From Antedon mediterranea (taxonomy: Eukaryota; Echinodermata; Crinoidea; Comatulida; Antedonidae), in the NCBI RefSeq assembly GCF_964355755.1, contig NC_092676.1:26642288-26706287 (forward strand): 64,000 bases of DNA, given 5' to 3'. Positions 48,601 to 58,941 of the stretch are shown piece after piece; the first letter of the stretch is position 1; every line of letters starts with the position of its first letter. The notes below the pieces were generated by a model that saw nothing but the letters and a program-made list of their open reading frames with translations, made no database searches and was not told the DNA's origin. The position numbers and the translations under genes are program-made.

Positions 48601-51600
48601 ATAACCATTACACTAAACTCGCATACACATGCTTGTAGTGAAATTAGCCTAAATCACAAACAGCATTAAGACACACACAAATATATATAAATATATATAT
48701 TTTTTCCAGGAGAAATCTTATGAAGGAGAATTTTACAGTAGGCGGAGGTATGCACTCTCGGAGTGGCTTTCTAGTTAAAAATAAAAACTAAAATAACCAA
48801 TATTATTTTAAAAATTTCATATGAGGCGAAACTTATGATGGTTGAATGACTTGTATTTTCTTTAATACTGTAGCATTTGAACTATTGTATGTCAACAAAA
48901 AATAAATGTTTTTTTTTTAGTTTTGTAAATGTTAACACTGTTGTAGAAAAACTTTAAAATCTAAGTATAAACACAGATATGAAGAAATCATCTGAAATAG
49001 AAGTCACACTGTTATGTAGGCGTTTGGAGGGACAAGATATTGTGTATACAACTTGTTTGAGTCACAAGAAACTATTCAGTAGTGATGGACATTTTATCAA
49101 CAAATTGATCAACAAGAAGATGAAATTGGTGTACCAGAGCAGTTATGTATTATTTCTCATAACCCACATATGATTGCTGTAGCAAATTGGGGTGATAACA
49201 CAATCAAAATATTTAATTATTGATGTATAAAATATGTCATTACATTAAAGAAACAAAGTTAAATCAAAGATCAAGTACATTAAATCAAAATTATTAATTA
49301 GTTTAGTTTATTAATTTATTGTGTTAATTACACAAAGCTCAACATTTAAAAACGCTCTTCAAATAAATTGGAATGATCTGTTTAAAATAAACTCCGAAAT
49401 ATTTATTTGTAAAATGTCATGAGGTGAAACTTGTTTGATTGCCTTGTATTTCAAACTTGAATATCATTTGAACTATTGTTATAAATATGTCATAAATAAA
49501 TGTTTTTAAAAGTTTTTTTGTATATATTTAGTATTTTTAGAATAAGCCTAATTTGAATTATTGCATATATTGTATGTTACACTTTTTTTCCTAATTTTAA
49601 ATCATTAAATACAACTTTATTCTCATTGCCTTGCCCCGAACTACACCCCTACGCTAAATTTGCACATCCCTCTATATAAACTTTGTATAATTTTTGCAGC
49701 GTTTAATGGAGCTATTGTCAATTTGATTGCACGTTGATTGAACTTTAACTAGTTAACTTTAACCAGGTAAATTGAACTTTAACTAGTTAACTTTAACCAG
49801 GTAAATTGAACTTTAACTAGTTAACTTTAACCAGGTTAATTGAACTTTAAATAGTTAACTTTAACAAGGTTAACTGAACTTTACTAGTTAACTTTAACAA
49901 GGTTGATTGAACTTTGACTAGTTAAATTTAACTAGGTTAATTGAACTTTAAGTAGTTAACTTTAACCAAGTTAATTGAACTTTAACTAGTTAACTTTAAC
50001 CAGGTTGATTGAACTTTAACTAGTTAACTTTAACCAGGTTAATTTAACTTTAACTAGTTAACTTTAACCAGGTTAATTTTTAACTATTCATATTATTTAA
50101 TGTCAAAAGAATTGCACTTACTGAAAAAAATGGCAGAGCCTGTTTTATACACTGGGTTAACTTGTCAACACAATCTGGATCAGATGGCTAAAAACAGAAC
50201 ATTAAGTTTATTATAATTTATAAATATAAGTTAACATATATGAACATTTATTTTACACATTATCATATATATATTGGAATATAATTGAACAGCTGCTGTC
50301 ATCACAAAGAAAAGAACAATTGTTTTTGTTAGATCTATCAAAAATAAATAATGAGGCATCAATTTGGAAAATTGTTTAGATACATTGTTGTTACAAAAAT
50401 CAAATAGTGACTAAAGAAGGCTAAACACCATTCTCGATGATAATTACCAAGGATAGGTATTGCCTTTAAATAAGACTGGGCAGAAGAAACTTAAATTAAA
50501 CTTCACAGGCTATGTAGGAGGAATTAATTTCTTCATAGTAGAAGAACTGGAGGCTTGGAACTGTACAAAAATAAAATCGTTTACCACAAAATCAGCTTTA
50601 AGATCTGCTTGTTCAATGGCAATGTTCACCAGCTGTTGACGACCAAGAAGAGTCTGCATCGTTGATAAACTTGATAACAGCTTCATAAAGGCTACAAACT
50701 CATCGCCTGTCACGTCATGCAAGATCTACGGTATCACAAATTACAGTTTTGATTTTTATAGTATTTCAGACAAGAAACAAATTAGAATTGAGAATTAGAT
50801 AATTCATTGCACCCTTAAGCTCTGTCTACACTATCAAACTTTATAAAAATGTGCGGTACCCATATATGGACATGATGTCATATCACTACCATATTTGGGC
50901 ATATCACTACCATATTTGGGCATATCACTACTATATTTGGACATATCACCACCATATTTAGGCACAAGTTTGATAGTGCTTTATATGCGTTGTAACTAAT
51001 TGTTTAAGTATTTCCTATCACCCTTTGGTGCTTTGTACTTTGTTTAGTTGTTCATTTTACTCATTTTTTTTTTAGAATGGTTCCATGATGGTTCCAAAAC
51101 GTCAATCATTTTTGTCCTTAAATTTGTTTTAAAAGTTATATAGTAAATGTCTCTTAATCCTTAAATTATCCATTGAAACAAATGTTACCTCTTTTGATTT
51201 TTCAATGATCTGTTCTTCAACATCTTTTGTTATTATATCTGGTCCCAATGATTTGACCTTTGTACTCAAGAATTTGATGGCACGGTCACGAACAAGATCT
51301 TCTCCCGATTGAATTTGGGCGAATAGTCCTCCTAAAGCACCTGCTCAAAATTATAACATTTATATTATAAAATATGAATATTTAAACAAATAGATGCACT
51401 GATTATGTTTAAATCAAATCAAATCTTTATTCGTTCCATATATACTAAATTGTACATGGAAAAATTGTTTTCCTCGACAGAAAAATATGGTAAAACATTC
51501 ATAATTACATCATACATAGAACAAATTTACAATTTAAAAACATTAATTAAAACATCCATCAACAGTAAAACTTTTAAATATATATTGCATGTGCGCTATT

Positions 51601-53397
51601 ATGATCTAACAATCTTTGAGTTAAAAATATGAGTTGAATTTGGTACAAAAGACAGTCGGTTTCTTGACGTATCAGCTCTAGGAGCCCGTAACCGGCCTGA
51701 CTTGTTTTTATAAAATCTCATATGTAATGGATGTTTCTTATCTTCTAAAATTTTACTTAATTTACTTAGGACCTGTTTTTCATAAAGATATTTTAAATCA
51801 TTAACCGTACAACCAATTATATTTGATGCATAGAATAAAACTATTTTCCAAAATAACCATAACCTCTAATTATTTGGCGCAAGTTTTATACTATGTTATG
51901 AATATGAATATCTAAATCTTCTATTTAAATCTTATCACATTTTATGAACCAATGGACTAGTTGTAAATGTTACTAGCCTATAAGCCATTTTACTAGCCCA
52001 GACAATAAAAGCATCTACAATAAGATGTCGTCTAGGTACAGATATTATGTTTTTGCAGTAAGTACTGCCGTGTCTACAAGACTTGAGGTGATCGCAAGCA
52101 AAGGGAAAAATCTCTGTGCGGACCATAGACTTTTCAAAGGCCTCTGTAAAAAAGTGGTCAGGTTGAACCCTTACCAACCATACTGGTGGCTACGGCTCTA
52201 CTAGCTAATAACAAGGAAGATAGACTGACTAGCTCTAGTGGTTGAAGCTGGGCTAACCTTGACTAATCTTCAAGAAAACATTATTTATCTATTTCGTACC
52301 TTTAGCATCTAATTTAAAGACTGCAATAAATGCATTTTGTACGCAGTTGAACTCTGCCTGATCCTCCGACTGTAGAAGTTGTGTGAGAACGTCTGCAATA
52401 CGAGGGAGATGATCTGGAGCATCTTTACACAGGTTTGGCAGTTCTTTTATTGCTTGTCTACGCAACTGAAGAAGAGAAAAATAAAGTTTTTCTCTTTATT
52501 AAGTAAAGTATTATTATTATTAAAGTTCCTTTCCACACCGTTTTTTTGTCCCTAGTATTTTCAACCAGGTACTCACTAACCACTGAATTGACTGGGACTC
52601 ACTCGGCTACCTAAATCACATATGTATTATTATGTTTCCCTCTAAATCTCTGTCTAGTACAACTTTAAGAAATTTACAGCCCAGGAAAAAATAAATGAGG
52701 TTATTATCAACATTGCAGAGGTTTATATATTTTTTTTTTAGATTAAAACTGTATAACTGAGCTACACTTTAAACTTAAGAATGTTTTTTTGTAGCTTACA
52801 AGTCCATCATCATCCTCACAAAGGTCTAGCTGGGCATCGATAACTTGCTCAGCCTCTGACAAAAAGTATTTGAAAAATTTTGGTATAAATTGGGCCGCCA
52901 GTCGTTTCTCTTTTTGGCCACCTTGCGATGCACTTAGAATATTTGCATATGCCTCTTTGTGCTGTGTTTGAAAAAGAAGAAAATATATAACAATAATATA
53001 TTAATAATTAAAACCATAATAATTAAAATAATAAAGCTCATGAAATTAAAAATATTAATTTTAAATAAATTAACAAATAAAAATTAATTATATTTAAACT
53101 TATCACTTATACACCAAAAAAATATATCATGATCAAATTATAATAAAAATTGTGAGAAATAAACCAATTTAAAGTTACAATATTAAAGCTAGGCCCAGAG
53201 ATGCTAATACGCCTTGTGGATGCTATAGACCGAAGCCGGTATTTGGCCTGACCAATAAACTTCGGCAAACCAATACAAAATGCATTTTTGGGCCTAATGT
53301 ACATTCATTTCTTTTATTAAATACCTACCTCCGAAGCATTTTCTTTTGCATCAGCAAGGACTCCATAATCTTTATAAAGTTGTTCTACGTCCACCAT
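39665..53397 (-). CDS. API5: Apoptosis inhibitor 5 (API5/AAC-11), complete, 12 coding exons
   Basis: Coding exons on the minus strand: 53397-53329, 52961-52800, 52465-52300, 51340-51189, 50725-50585, 50187-50122, 42240-42052, 41418-41234, 40978-40828, 40604-40507, 40162-39969, 39735-39665. They sum to 1644 nt, every junction is GT-AG and in phase, giving 547 aa against about 524 in human API5. The start reads MVDVEQLYKDYGVLADAKEN, collinear with the vertebrate N-terminus. Exons 1-8 encode the HEAT/ARM-like helical repeats, with family blocks such as GRQQLV and LEVLKLLAEMS. Exon 11 carries a basic NLS-like stretch (GPAKKATVGG), and the last exon is an RGG-type tail ending RGRGNRF. Family knowledge: nuclear scaffold that restrains apoptosis and binds partners such as Acinus and FGF2. 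Intron 6 (50121-42241) contains a TRIM copy on the opposite strand, a LINE fragment and a TRIM remnant. A possible AATAAA lies at 39334-39339 on this strand. The identification is firm; exon edges are read by eye. Confidence 0.95.
39793..39937. mobile_element. MITE family A in API5 intron 11, functional gene
   Basis: Orthologous to 3276-3417. AAAGCTCTGTCTACAC and GTGTGGACAGAGCTTTAG form the inverted ends. Confidence 0.85.
40233..40388. mobile_element. MITE family A in API5 intron 10, functional gene
   Basis: Orthologous to 3714-3868; inverted CAAACTTTATGTGACA ends can be seen. Confidence 0.85.
41551..41712. mobile_element. MITE family A in API5 intron 7, functional gene, decayed
   Basis: TTAAGCTCTGTTTAAAC starts it. 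The right end has become GTGTAGGGAGGCTTG, so it is more decayed than its counterparts in units 1 and 2. Confidence 0.8.
42241..43855 (+). promoter_or_regulatory. Upstream region of TRIM copy 6, inside API5 intron 6
   Basis: Includes the 414-bp tandem duplication. From about 43310 it matches the leaders of copies 1 and 2. The acceptor-like ACTACTATTGCAGG abuts the ATG at 43856. Confidence 0.5.
42473..43180 (+). repeat. Two-copy ~414-bp tandem duplication in API5 intron 6
   Basis: The stretch starting near TAAATTTAAAACCATTACCA (about 42490) and including TGACCAGAAATTGCATTTCT and ACGTACACACGTACGGC recurs from about 42904. Units 1 and 2 have only one related copy (about 5790-5950, 20145-20290). 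Confidence 0.85.
43856..45830 (+). pseudogene. TRIM copy 6: nested in API5 intron 6, frameshifted and SINE-interrupted
   Basis: 43856-44491 encodes RING, B-box and first coiled coil. A seven-A run at about 44459-44466 shifts the frame into 44475-44951. A deletion near 44848 of the segment equivalent to SFLTNKIHK shifts it again into a frame open to 45495. At 45348 a tRNA-derived SINE is inserted in the NHL coding part, and the homologous reading resumes at about 45656 to a stop at 45828-45830. It lies antisense inside the long intron of the functional API5 gene. Copies 1 and 2 occupy the same relative place, so the intronic TRIM predates the duplications. Confidence 0.9.
45342..45650 (+). mobile_element. 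tRNA-derived SINE inside TRIM copy 6
   Basis: A-box TGGCTTGGTGG at 45360-45370 and B-box GGTTCAAGTCC at 45404-45414 are spaced as in a tRNA-type promoter. The 3' part ends in AAATTAAATAAAAATCACA. CCACAT at 45342-45347 and 45645-45650 is a probable target duplication, giving an element of about 297 bp. It interrupts the NHL coding sequence between DEDDNI and ASIDKLQLF-like codons. Confidence 0.85.
46017..46419. mobile_element. 403-bp palindromic MITE with perfect 39-bp inverted ends
   Basis: Left end 46017-46055 (AAGGCCCATTCACACTAGGA...) and right end 46381-46419 are exact reverse complements over 39 bp. The interior is also largely self-complementary (GTTCTAGGACTATAGGATAA against the CTGTAGTTCTAGAATG side), so a long hairpin can form. 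No coding capacity. Confidence 0.92.
46565..48605 (-). mobile_element. LINE fragment with reverse transcriptase, several frame breaks
   Basis: Minus-strand frames: 48568-48323 (pre-RT), 48326-47199 (RT) and 47013-46582 (C-terminal). RT motifs are NGKSPGLDGIPPEVWK, ENYRGITLTP, LLFVDFAKAFDSVHREK, AGVLQGDTLAPYIF and YADDIALL. The C-terminal part has the YGSSTWTLTKKLENTLNGTY and RRPGRPPKSF blocks of this LINE group. The 3' end is an (AGT)n tract near 46570. No endonuclease domain is present, so it is 5'-truncated. A stop and a shift between 47013 and 47240 make it dead. Confidence 0.9.
49068..49223 (+). pseudogene. TRIM NHL C-terminal remnant
   Basis: The last 50 codons of a TRIM copy can be read with small shifts: LFSSDGHFI, then QLCIISHNP and a C-terminus TIKIFNY followed by TGATGTATAAAATATG, as in the other copies. 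The rest of the gene is missing. The preceding 49000 region is unrelated. Confidence 0.8.
49735..50082 (+). repeat. ~34-bp tandem repeat in API5 intron 6
   Basis: About ten units of TTGAACTTTAACTAGTTAAC followed by TTTAACCAGGTTAA. It lies just downstream (in gene direction) of exon 6. Unit 1 has only one to two units at 11480-11545, so it expanded in unit 3. Confidence 0.92.
50815..50985. mobile_element. MITE family A in API5 intron 4
   Basis: Starts TTAAGCTCTGTCTACACTAT. It has four tandem CATATTTGGGCATATCACTA units and a decayed right end AGTTTGATAGTGCTTTA. It is not present in the exon 5-exon 4 copies at 12317-12407 and 36447-36536, so it inserted later or was lost there. Confidence 0.82.
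51409..51850 (-). mobile_element. LINE 3' end remnant in API5 intron 3
   Basis: Minus strand reads IIGCTVNDLKYLYEKQVLSK, then KKHPLHMRFYKNKSGRLRAP and ends near NRLSFVPNSTHIFNSK, typical of the last residues of non-LTR ORF2 proteins. It finishes in a short TTTGATTTGATTT tail at about 51409-51425. No catalytic RT motif remains. Confidence 0.75.
52525..52613 (-). mobile_element. SINE-like fragment, copy 2, in API5 intron 2
   Basis: The minus strand carries GTACCTGGTTGAAAATACTA and GTGTGGAAAGGAAC, matching 11128-11185. It is truncated at both ends and has a (TTA)n run beside it. Confidence 0.65.
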
Positions 53398-54274
53398 TAT
53401 GGAATAGTCTACTTAAGGTAATAAAAGTACTAAACTGTTATGTTAATTTTAATGAAACCTGAAAAAAGTTAAGAACACACGCGTCAATTTTTCCAGTTCG
53501 CGAAGCAACATAATTTCGGATCCGTTGTATGATGTAAGGTTGGGGGCGCTAAATATCAAGAGAAAATAAAATACAAACACCCGAACGTAAACATTTCATC
53601 TAAAAAGACTTGGTTACCGAATGCTAAATACTAAACTGAATTTGAAATTAGCTCAGTTTTGTGTTATTAGAGCTTAAATCATGGAATTGTTTCATGTTTC
53701 TGTTATTATATAATTCATTAATACATATTGCATGCATTTATTTGATGTCTTCTTGGTTATTACGTTAAATAACTGCAGATTTGCTAGGCCTGGTTGGTGG
53801 CATTTTGTATGTTGTTTACTGCTGCTGCAGTGCTGGTACGTGTGGGAGAGCTGAGTCGGGCTGCAGTGTGCATGAATAGGAACCCTGGCCTAGGCCTAAT
53901 TAGATAATAATCTTTCATCATAATTATCAATCAGCTACTAGGGTGCCATAAATAGGAGATTTCTATTTTTGTAAAGCACAGTATATATAATACTTAATAG
54001 ATTATTATGAATATGATATTTGATAGGTCTGGACCTCTCTATGATGAGTAGGCCTAGCTAGTACTTAGTTAGGCTATTTAGTAGTCAGATATATGCCTAC
54101 TCCCCCAGTTACTATTCCTTATAAAACTTGTGTAGAAAATCTTAATTCTTTTTATATGTTAATTTACAATTTAATATGTTTCTTTTTGATTCTAGGTCTA
54201 GATTGCTTTCATTGACTTACAGAAAGTGTCTTGAAAGCATGTGTCAATAAACAAAAGAAAACAAATAACTGAAA
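53398..54274. promoter_or_regulatory. Shared divergent promoter region of API5 and LRRC56
   Basis: The two start codons face away from each other with 877 bp between them, so both promoters must lie here unless there are distant non-coding exons. The API5-proximal part (about 53480-53560) is less AT-rich and has several CpGs. A polypyrimidine tract and CTAG near 54190-54196 could be the acceptor of an LRRC56 5'-UTR exon. No TATA box was recognised with confidence. Confidence 0.6.
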
Positions 54275-57200
54275 ATGTCTGTGGCCAAATCAAGAGGAAT
54301 CCAAATTACGGAATTCTCGGATGATGTAATAAATCCAGAACCAATTCAAGTGGAAGAAACGGACATCCTTCTTGAAGACTATTTATCACCAACAAAATTA
54401 GTAATTAAAAAATGTTTTAATTTAATAAATTCTTGACAAAGACATTATTAATTCACTCTCTGTCTACACTATTAAACTTTATGTGCCCATATATGGACAC
54501 GATGACATCATATCACTACCATATTTAGGCACATCACACTTTTTACAAATACATTTTTACATCATAATGTAATATCTCTTGTTTACAAATACATTTTTTT
54601 TCTATTTTAACAGAAAGCATTAACTGGTGTTGATGACTTGGATGACATAAAGTTACTTGAGATGAAAGTTGATACATCTGAGACCAGTCTTGGTAACTTT
54701 GGTAGGTTTATTATTAGTATTACAAATATTAAAAACAAATTAACTGAACATTTGATTAAACTTTTTAAAAATTCATGGGCCAAAAATCATAAATACTTTT
54801 TTAGCAAAAACCTGTAGATATTAATGGATAATTCAATAAAGAAAATATTAGTAAAAAAAGATGGGACTTTTTTCTGAATTAACACATGCTGTGATAGATA
54901 ACTCCTTGTAGTAATGATGATTATGCAAATTCGTTTATAAATATTATGAGTGAATGTTTAGTAAATACATCAATTTGATTTGGCATGAACAGGTAGCATG
55001 GTGCCAAATTTAAAACACCTAAAGTTGAATAACAGTATGATAGCATCAGTACGTGACCTAGGCACATCCCTTGAAAATCTGCAGGTGCTATGGATGGCTA
55101 GGTGCTGTTTACAAGATTTAGATGGTATTAGTTCTATGGCACGCCTTCAGGTAACCTGGTCTGCCATACTTACAACTTAACAACAACCTTAAAATCGTTA
55201 CTTTACTTCTAAGTTGTTTTTATTTTGCATTAATATTATACAAATATTTTTAAAGTTCTGTCCACACTATCAAACTAGTTTGATGTGCCCAAATATCACT
55301 GGTTACACTTTTTTTGTATTCATTGTCTAATTGCATGTAAATCAACCAACAAAATGTCATTTCTTGTTAAAATTACAATACATAATATTGTATTGTATGG
55401 TAGTGATATGATGTCATCTTGTCCATATATGGGCAAATCACATAAAGTTTGTGCGTGTGTAGACAGAGCTTTAAGCAATAAGATAATAACAGATGATTTA
55501 ATAGTAGATGATTTAAAAGAAGTTTACTTTACAAGTCTTGTATCAAAGTTGCCACTGCAGATATAAAATTGTCCTGTAAGCATTGGAACTTAATCCTTAA
55601 ATTGTATCTAAATTTACTTTTTCTAACCTTTATTTCAAAGTCAAAACTTGTTTTCCTCTTTTTTCAGGAGCTTTACTTAGCTTATAATGAGGTAACTGAC
55701 GTCAGTCCATGCAGTATGTTAGAAAACCTTCAATTGTTAGATTTAGAAGGGTGAGTGTTGCAAAAAATGGACATGATGATGTCATATATCTACCATATTT
55801 GGGCATATCGCCACCATATTTGGGCACAATTGTTTGTGTAGACAATGCTATGACGGTTAAGATGCCTTGTTCAAAGGATGGAATTTTTCTATGTCAAAAC
55901 TCATCTTTTATTTATGTTTGTGCTTTTGTGTTTTTTTAAATAGAAATTGTTTAGATGACACAGTACAAGTAGAATTTTTAGCTTTATGTTCAAATTTGAA
56001 GACATTGACTTTGGAAGGAAATCCACTGTGTATAAAACCTTCACCAGACCACATAAAGGTAAGAATGTGTTCACACATACAGAGTTAGCCTGATGTCATA
56101 TTTAAATTAGGTCATAACAACTCGAAGTTCAGTCATACTATCTAAATTAAGCAAATGCTGTTTGGTATGGATGTGTTGAATTATAAGTAGGTTAACCTTC
56201 TTAGACAAAATGACAATTTGATTTGTTACATTCTTTCTCTCCTTATTGTTAAACATTTCTGCCAATCCTCATGTCAAGAACTGGGAGGTTGCAGATAAGA
56301 TTTACGATAGATCCCTTTACCTGGAGCTTTCATACACACTGTATTTTAAGACCGAACGCCGAAGATATCAGAGTTCCATTTGTTCGTTTTGTAGGAAGAG
56401 AGCGATACTCGGTATGATTACCTATGTTATGGCTACGTAATTACGGTTCCACTGTCTTAACCACTCGACCTCTCACAGAAAGGATTTTGATCCCATTACC
56501 TCAAGCTGTCATACACACTGTATTTTAAATTTAATTTTATGCAGATAATGATAATGTTCCATTTGTTCTTTTTTAGGATACCCGGTATGATTACCGTGCA
56601 ATGGTGAAGCGATGCATACCACATCTTGAGGTGCTTGATGATGACCCCCTAAGCCTGATTCCTTCTAGTTTTTCAAGTTCCTCAATTAGTCTTAGTACAG
56701 ATTGGTTAATTGTTAATGAAGCAATTAAAGATAGTGTAGGATCTAATGAAAGCTTAGAATTTGAAGGTAAGAAAGAAATAAGAATATTGAGAAATGAAAA
56801 TGGAGGCTGTTGATTTGTTTTAGTGACAAGTCAATCTGCACACTTTAGATTTATAATCTAAATGCATTATATATTTATTTTATAGTTCAAAGGCCTGGTA
56901 CTGCAAATCGCCCTGGGTCTTCAGCTGGTTGTCGTCCAGGCTCTTCTGCTGGGCGTCGCCCAGGCTCAGCTGCTGGACGTCCTAGAACATCAGCTGGTCG
57001 ACCAGCTTCAGCAGCTGGACAAAGACCTGGGACCTCAGGAGGTGAAAGACCTGGGTCAGGAGGTAAGTGTGACACATTTATATATTAATATGTAAGGCTG
57101 CATCAGAATTAGACAATGATACGCCTACAGACAGTAAGATAGAGACCTAAAAGATAGATATCACATATTACTGTAATATAAATTCTGTAAGTGTAATAAT

Positions 57201-58941
57201 ATTTCTGTCTTTTCAATGATAGGTTCTGACATCATTGCATCTCATAACGATGTCAGTGATTTGACACACGGTGAGGTCATCTGTGGAAATCCAGCGAGGA
57301 AGCTGCGAGAACGGCGGAAACAGAAGGCAAGTTAAACACATTGTTACATGTTTGAAAACATGAAGTCTGTTTGATTTTCGAAGATAATTTAGTGTAATTT
57401 TATTAACTTGTCTATTTTCTCTCCTCTATAAAGGACACACCGTTTCAACAAATTCCAAAATTGTTTTCCCACCATCAACATCAACCAGAGAAGTCATACG
57501 ATGTGGAAGAGGAGCAGGAGATGACATGTGAAGAGATATTTAATGAATTAAAACAATGGAAGAAGGACCACGAAAAGTAAATAAATAAGTCAAAATAGAA
57601 CCCCTTTTACGGGAAACTTTATTGTGGACAAATAAGGGGATGTAATAAAAAATGTTCAAATTTCAATTTTCAAATAAGCACAGTCTGAAATCCTTTATGA
57701 CACAAAGTTTTCAAAACTGTGAATTATAGTATGATGTATCAATATTTGTTTTATCAATTTTCTTACAGAAAAATTGCAGAGCGTAAAAAAGCCTCAGAAC
57801 CACAAGTTCTAAAAATAACACATGATGATGATGATGACGATGTAGACGAAAACAATGATGAAGATTTAACAGACTTTGGTATTGAAACATCTCCACCACC
57901 CTCTATGCATAATAGTTCCCCCACCCCACCTAGGTCCCCTTCACCGAAAGCACCCCTAGCACCAAAGTACAGACAACCTAGCAGGCCTAAAACATCAGGT
58001 ATGCAAGATTTTATACAGACAAAATCATATCATTTAGTTGAAACATATTCTACTTGCATTTAGGTGATGTATTGGTTAATTTATAAAGTAAGACTCCACA
58101 GTTCCATCAGATTATGATGAATACAGCAGTTTCATCGCTGTTGGTTGTGAACTGAATTAAATAAAATAAACTAGAGTCTGAACTCTAATGTAGTTATGTG
58201 ATTTACCATAGAGAGAGACCACAGAATAGGGCTACATCACATTTGGCAAAAGTTAAAAATTATTAATTATTTGTTCGTCTTCCTTTTCAGCTGATTTCCG
58301 TTCAAGAATGTACCGCCATCGATCAGAAGACAGCGTTCCAGTTGAAAAGATCCGAGCAATGAGAATTTCTCAAGATGATGACACGGATGAAGCATTAGGT
58401 CAGAGTATCGGGTCCAGCACACATGGCTCCCCAATCCCTGCTGCAAGTATAAATGACAGGCCTTTTTCAGGCCCTGTTATTGGAAGTCGAAAATACAAGT
58501 ATGTACTATCATTAACAGATCGCGTTAAGTCGGCCCTTTTTCACAATGATTTTGACACTTTATTTAATTTGTTAAAACCATTTTATTCTCTTTTTATGAT
58601 TAATGTGAATATTTAGATGTGTCTAATTTTACTGTACAGTTTTTATATATCTTTGAGTGAGACGAATAAATTTGAATTGAATTGATAAGATTTGCATATA
58701 AATGAATTATATTTTCAACCAACCAAAATGTATCAACCCTTTTTTCCTTTGCAGAGCACCTCATTCTGTGAAAGTAACCCAACCAAAGATTATCGATAAC
58801 CATCAACCAGTTATTCGTTCATCTACTCACACGCCTCCAAACTTATCTCAACGTTTGGCTAGTCTCAACCGTCCTGCCACCGCAAGAGCCGCCCTCCAGA
58901 AACAAGTACTTCCAAGCAGAACTCGTCCATTTCCATCTTAA
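54275..58941 (+). CDS. LRRC56: Leucine-rich repeat-containing protein 56 (ODA8-like), 12 coding exons
   Basis: Coding exons: 54275-54400, 54614-54701, 54993-55150, 55668-55750, 55944-56058, 56577-56766, 56886-57062, 57223-57326, 57434-57576, 57769-57998, 58291-58498, 58755-58941. Total 1809 nt, 602 aa, all in phase. Exons 2-6 match the conserved core of vertebrate LRRC56: VDDL...LLEM.VDT...SLGNFG, then LRRs (LKHLKLNN, LQVLWMARC, LQELYLAYN, LQLLDLEGN, LKTLTLEGN) and the cap YDYRAMVKRCIPHLEVLD. Exon 8 keeps the LTHGEVICGNPARKLRERR block. Family knowledge: the homologue ODA8 helps assemble or deliver outer dynein arms in cilia through intraflagellar transport, and human mutations cause ciliary defects. 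Exon 7 is an Arg-Pro-Gly-Ser repeat tract. Exon 8 ends in AG|GCAAGT, a GC donor. The C-terminal half is acidic and Pro/Ser-rich and probably disordered. Confidence 0.94.
54450..54545. mobile_element. MITE family A, partial, in LRRC56 intron 1
   Basis: CTCTGTCTACACTATTAAAC at the left, then the CCATATATGGACACGATGAC core; the right inverted end is missing. Confidence 0.75.
55250..55474. mobile_element. MITE family A, in LRRC56 intron 3
   Basis: TTAAAGTTCTGTCCACACTA at the left and GTGTAGACAGAGCTTTAA at the right. The interior contains a longer unrelated stretch. Confidence 0.8.
55765..55850. mobile_element. MITE family A fragment, in LRRC56 intron 4
   Basis: GGACATGATGATGTCATATA followed by two CCATATTTGGGCA units. 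Both inverted ends are lost. Confidence 0.65.

Larger units (their letters stand above)
45956..48776. mobile_element. Composite insertion splitting the TRIM copy 6 3' flank
   Basis: The TRIM 3' flank (compare 28195-28350) stops at about 45955 and resumes at about 48777 with AAAAATAAAAACTAAAATAA. Between them the termini are ACCTCCGCCAAGGAGGTA and GGCGGAGGTATGCACTCTCG. Their short inverted ACCTCCGCC/GGCGGAGGT ends look like a single host element. It contains a nested MITE (46017-46419) and a LINE fragment (46565-48605). Confidence 0.7.

Noticed and set aside
51935-52177. 80-codon minus-strand frame in API5 intron 3
   Set aside because: No recognisable domain, no splice or neighbour support, and it lies beside LINE debris.
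57711-57899. 62-codon minus-strand His-rich frame
   Set aside because: It is the complement of the Asp-rich GATGATGATGAC tract in LRRC56 exon 10.
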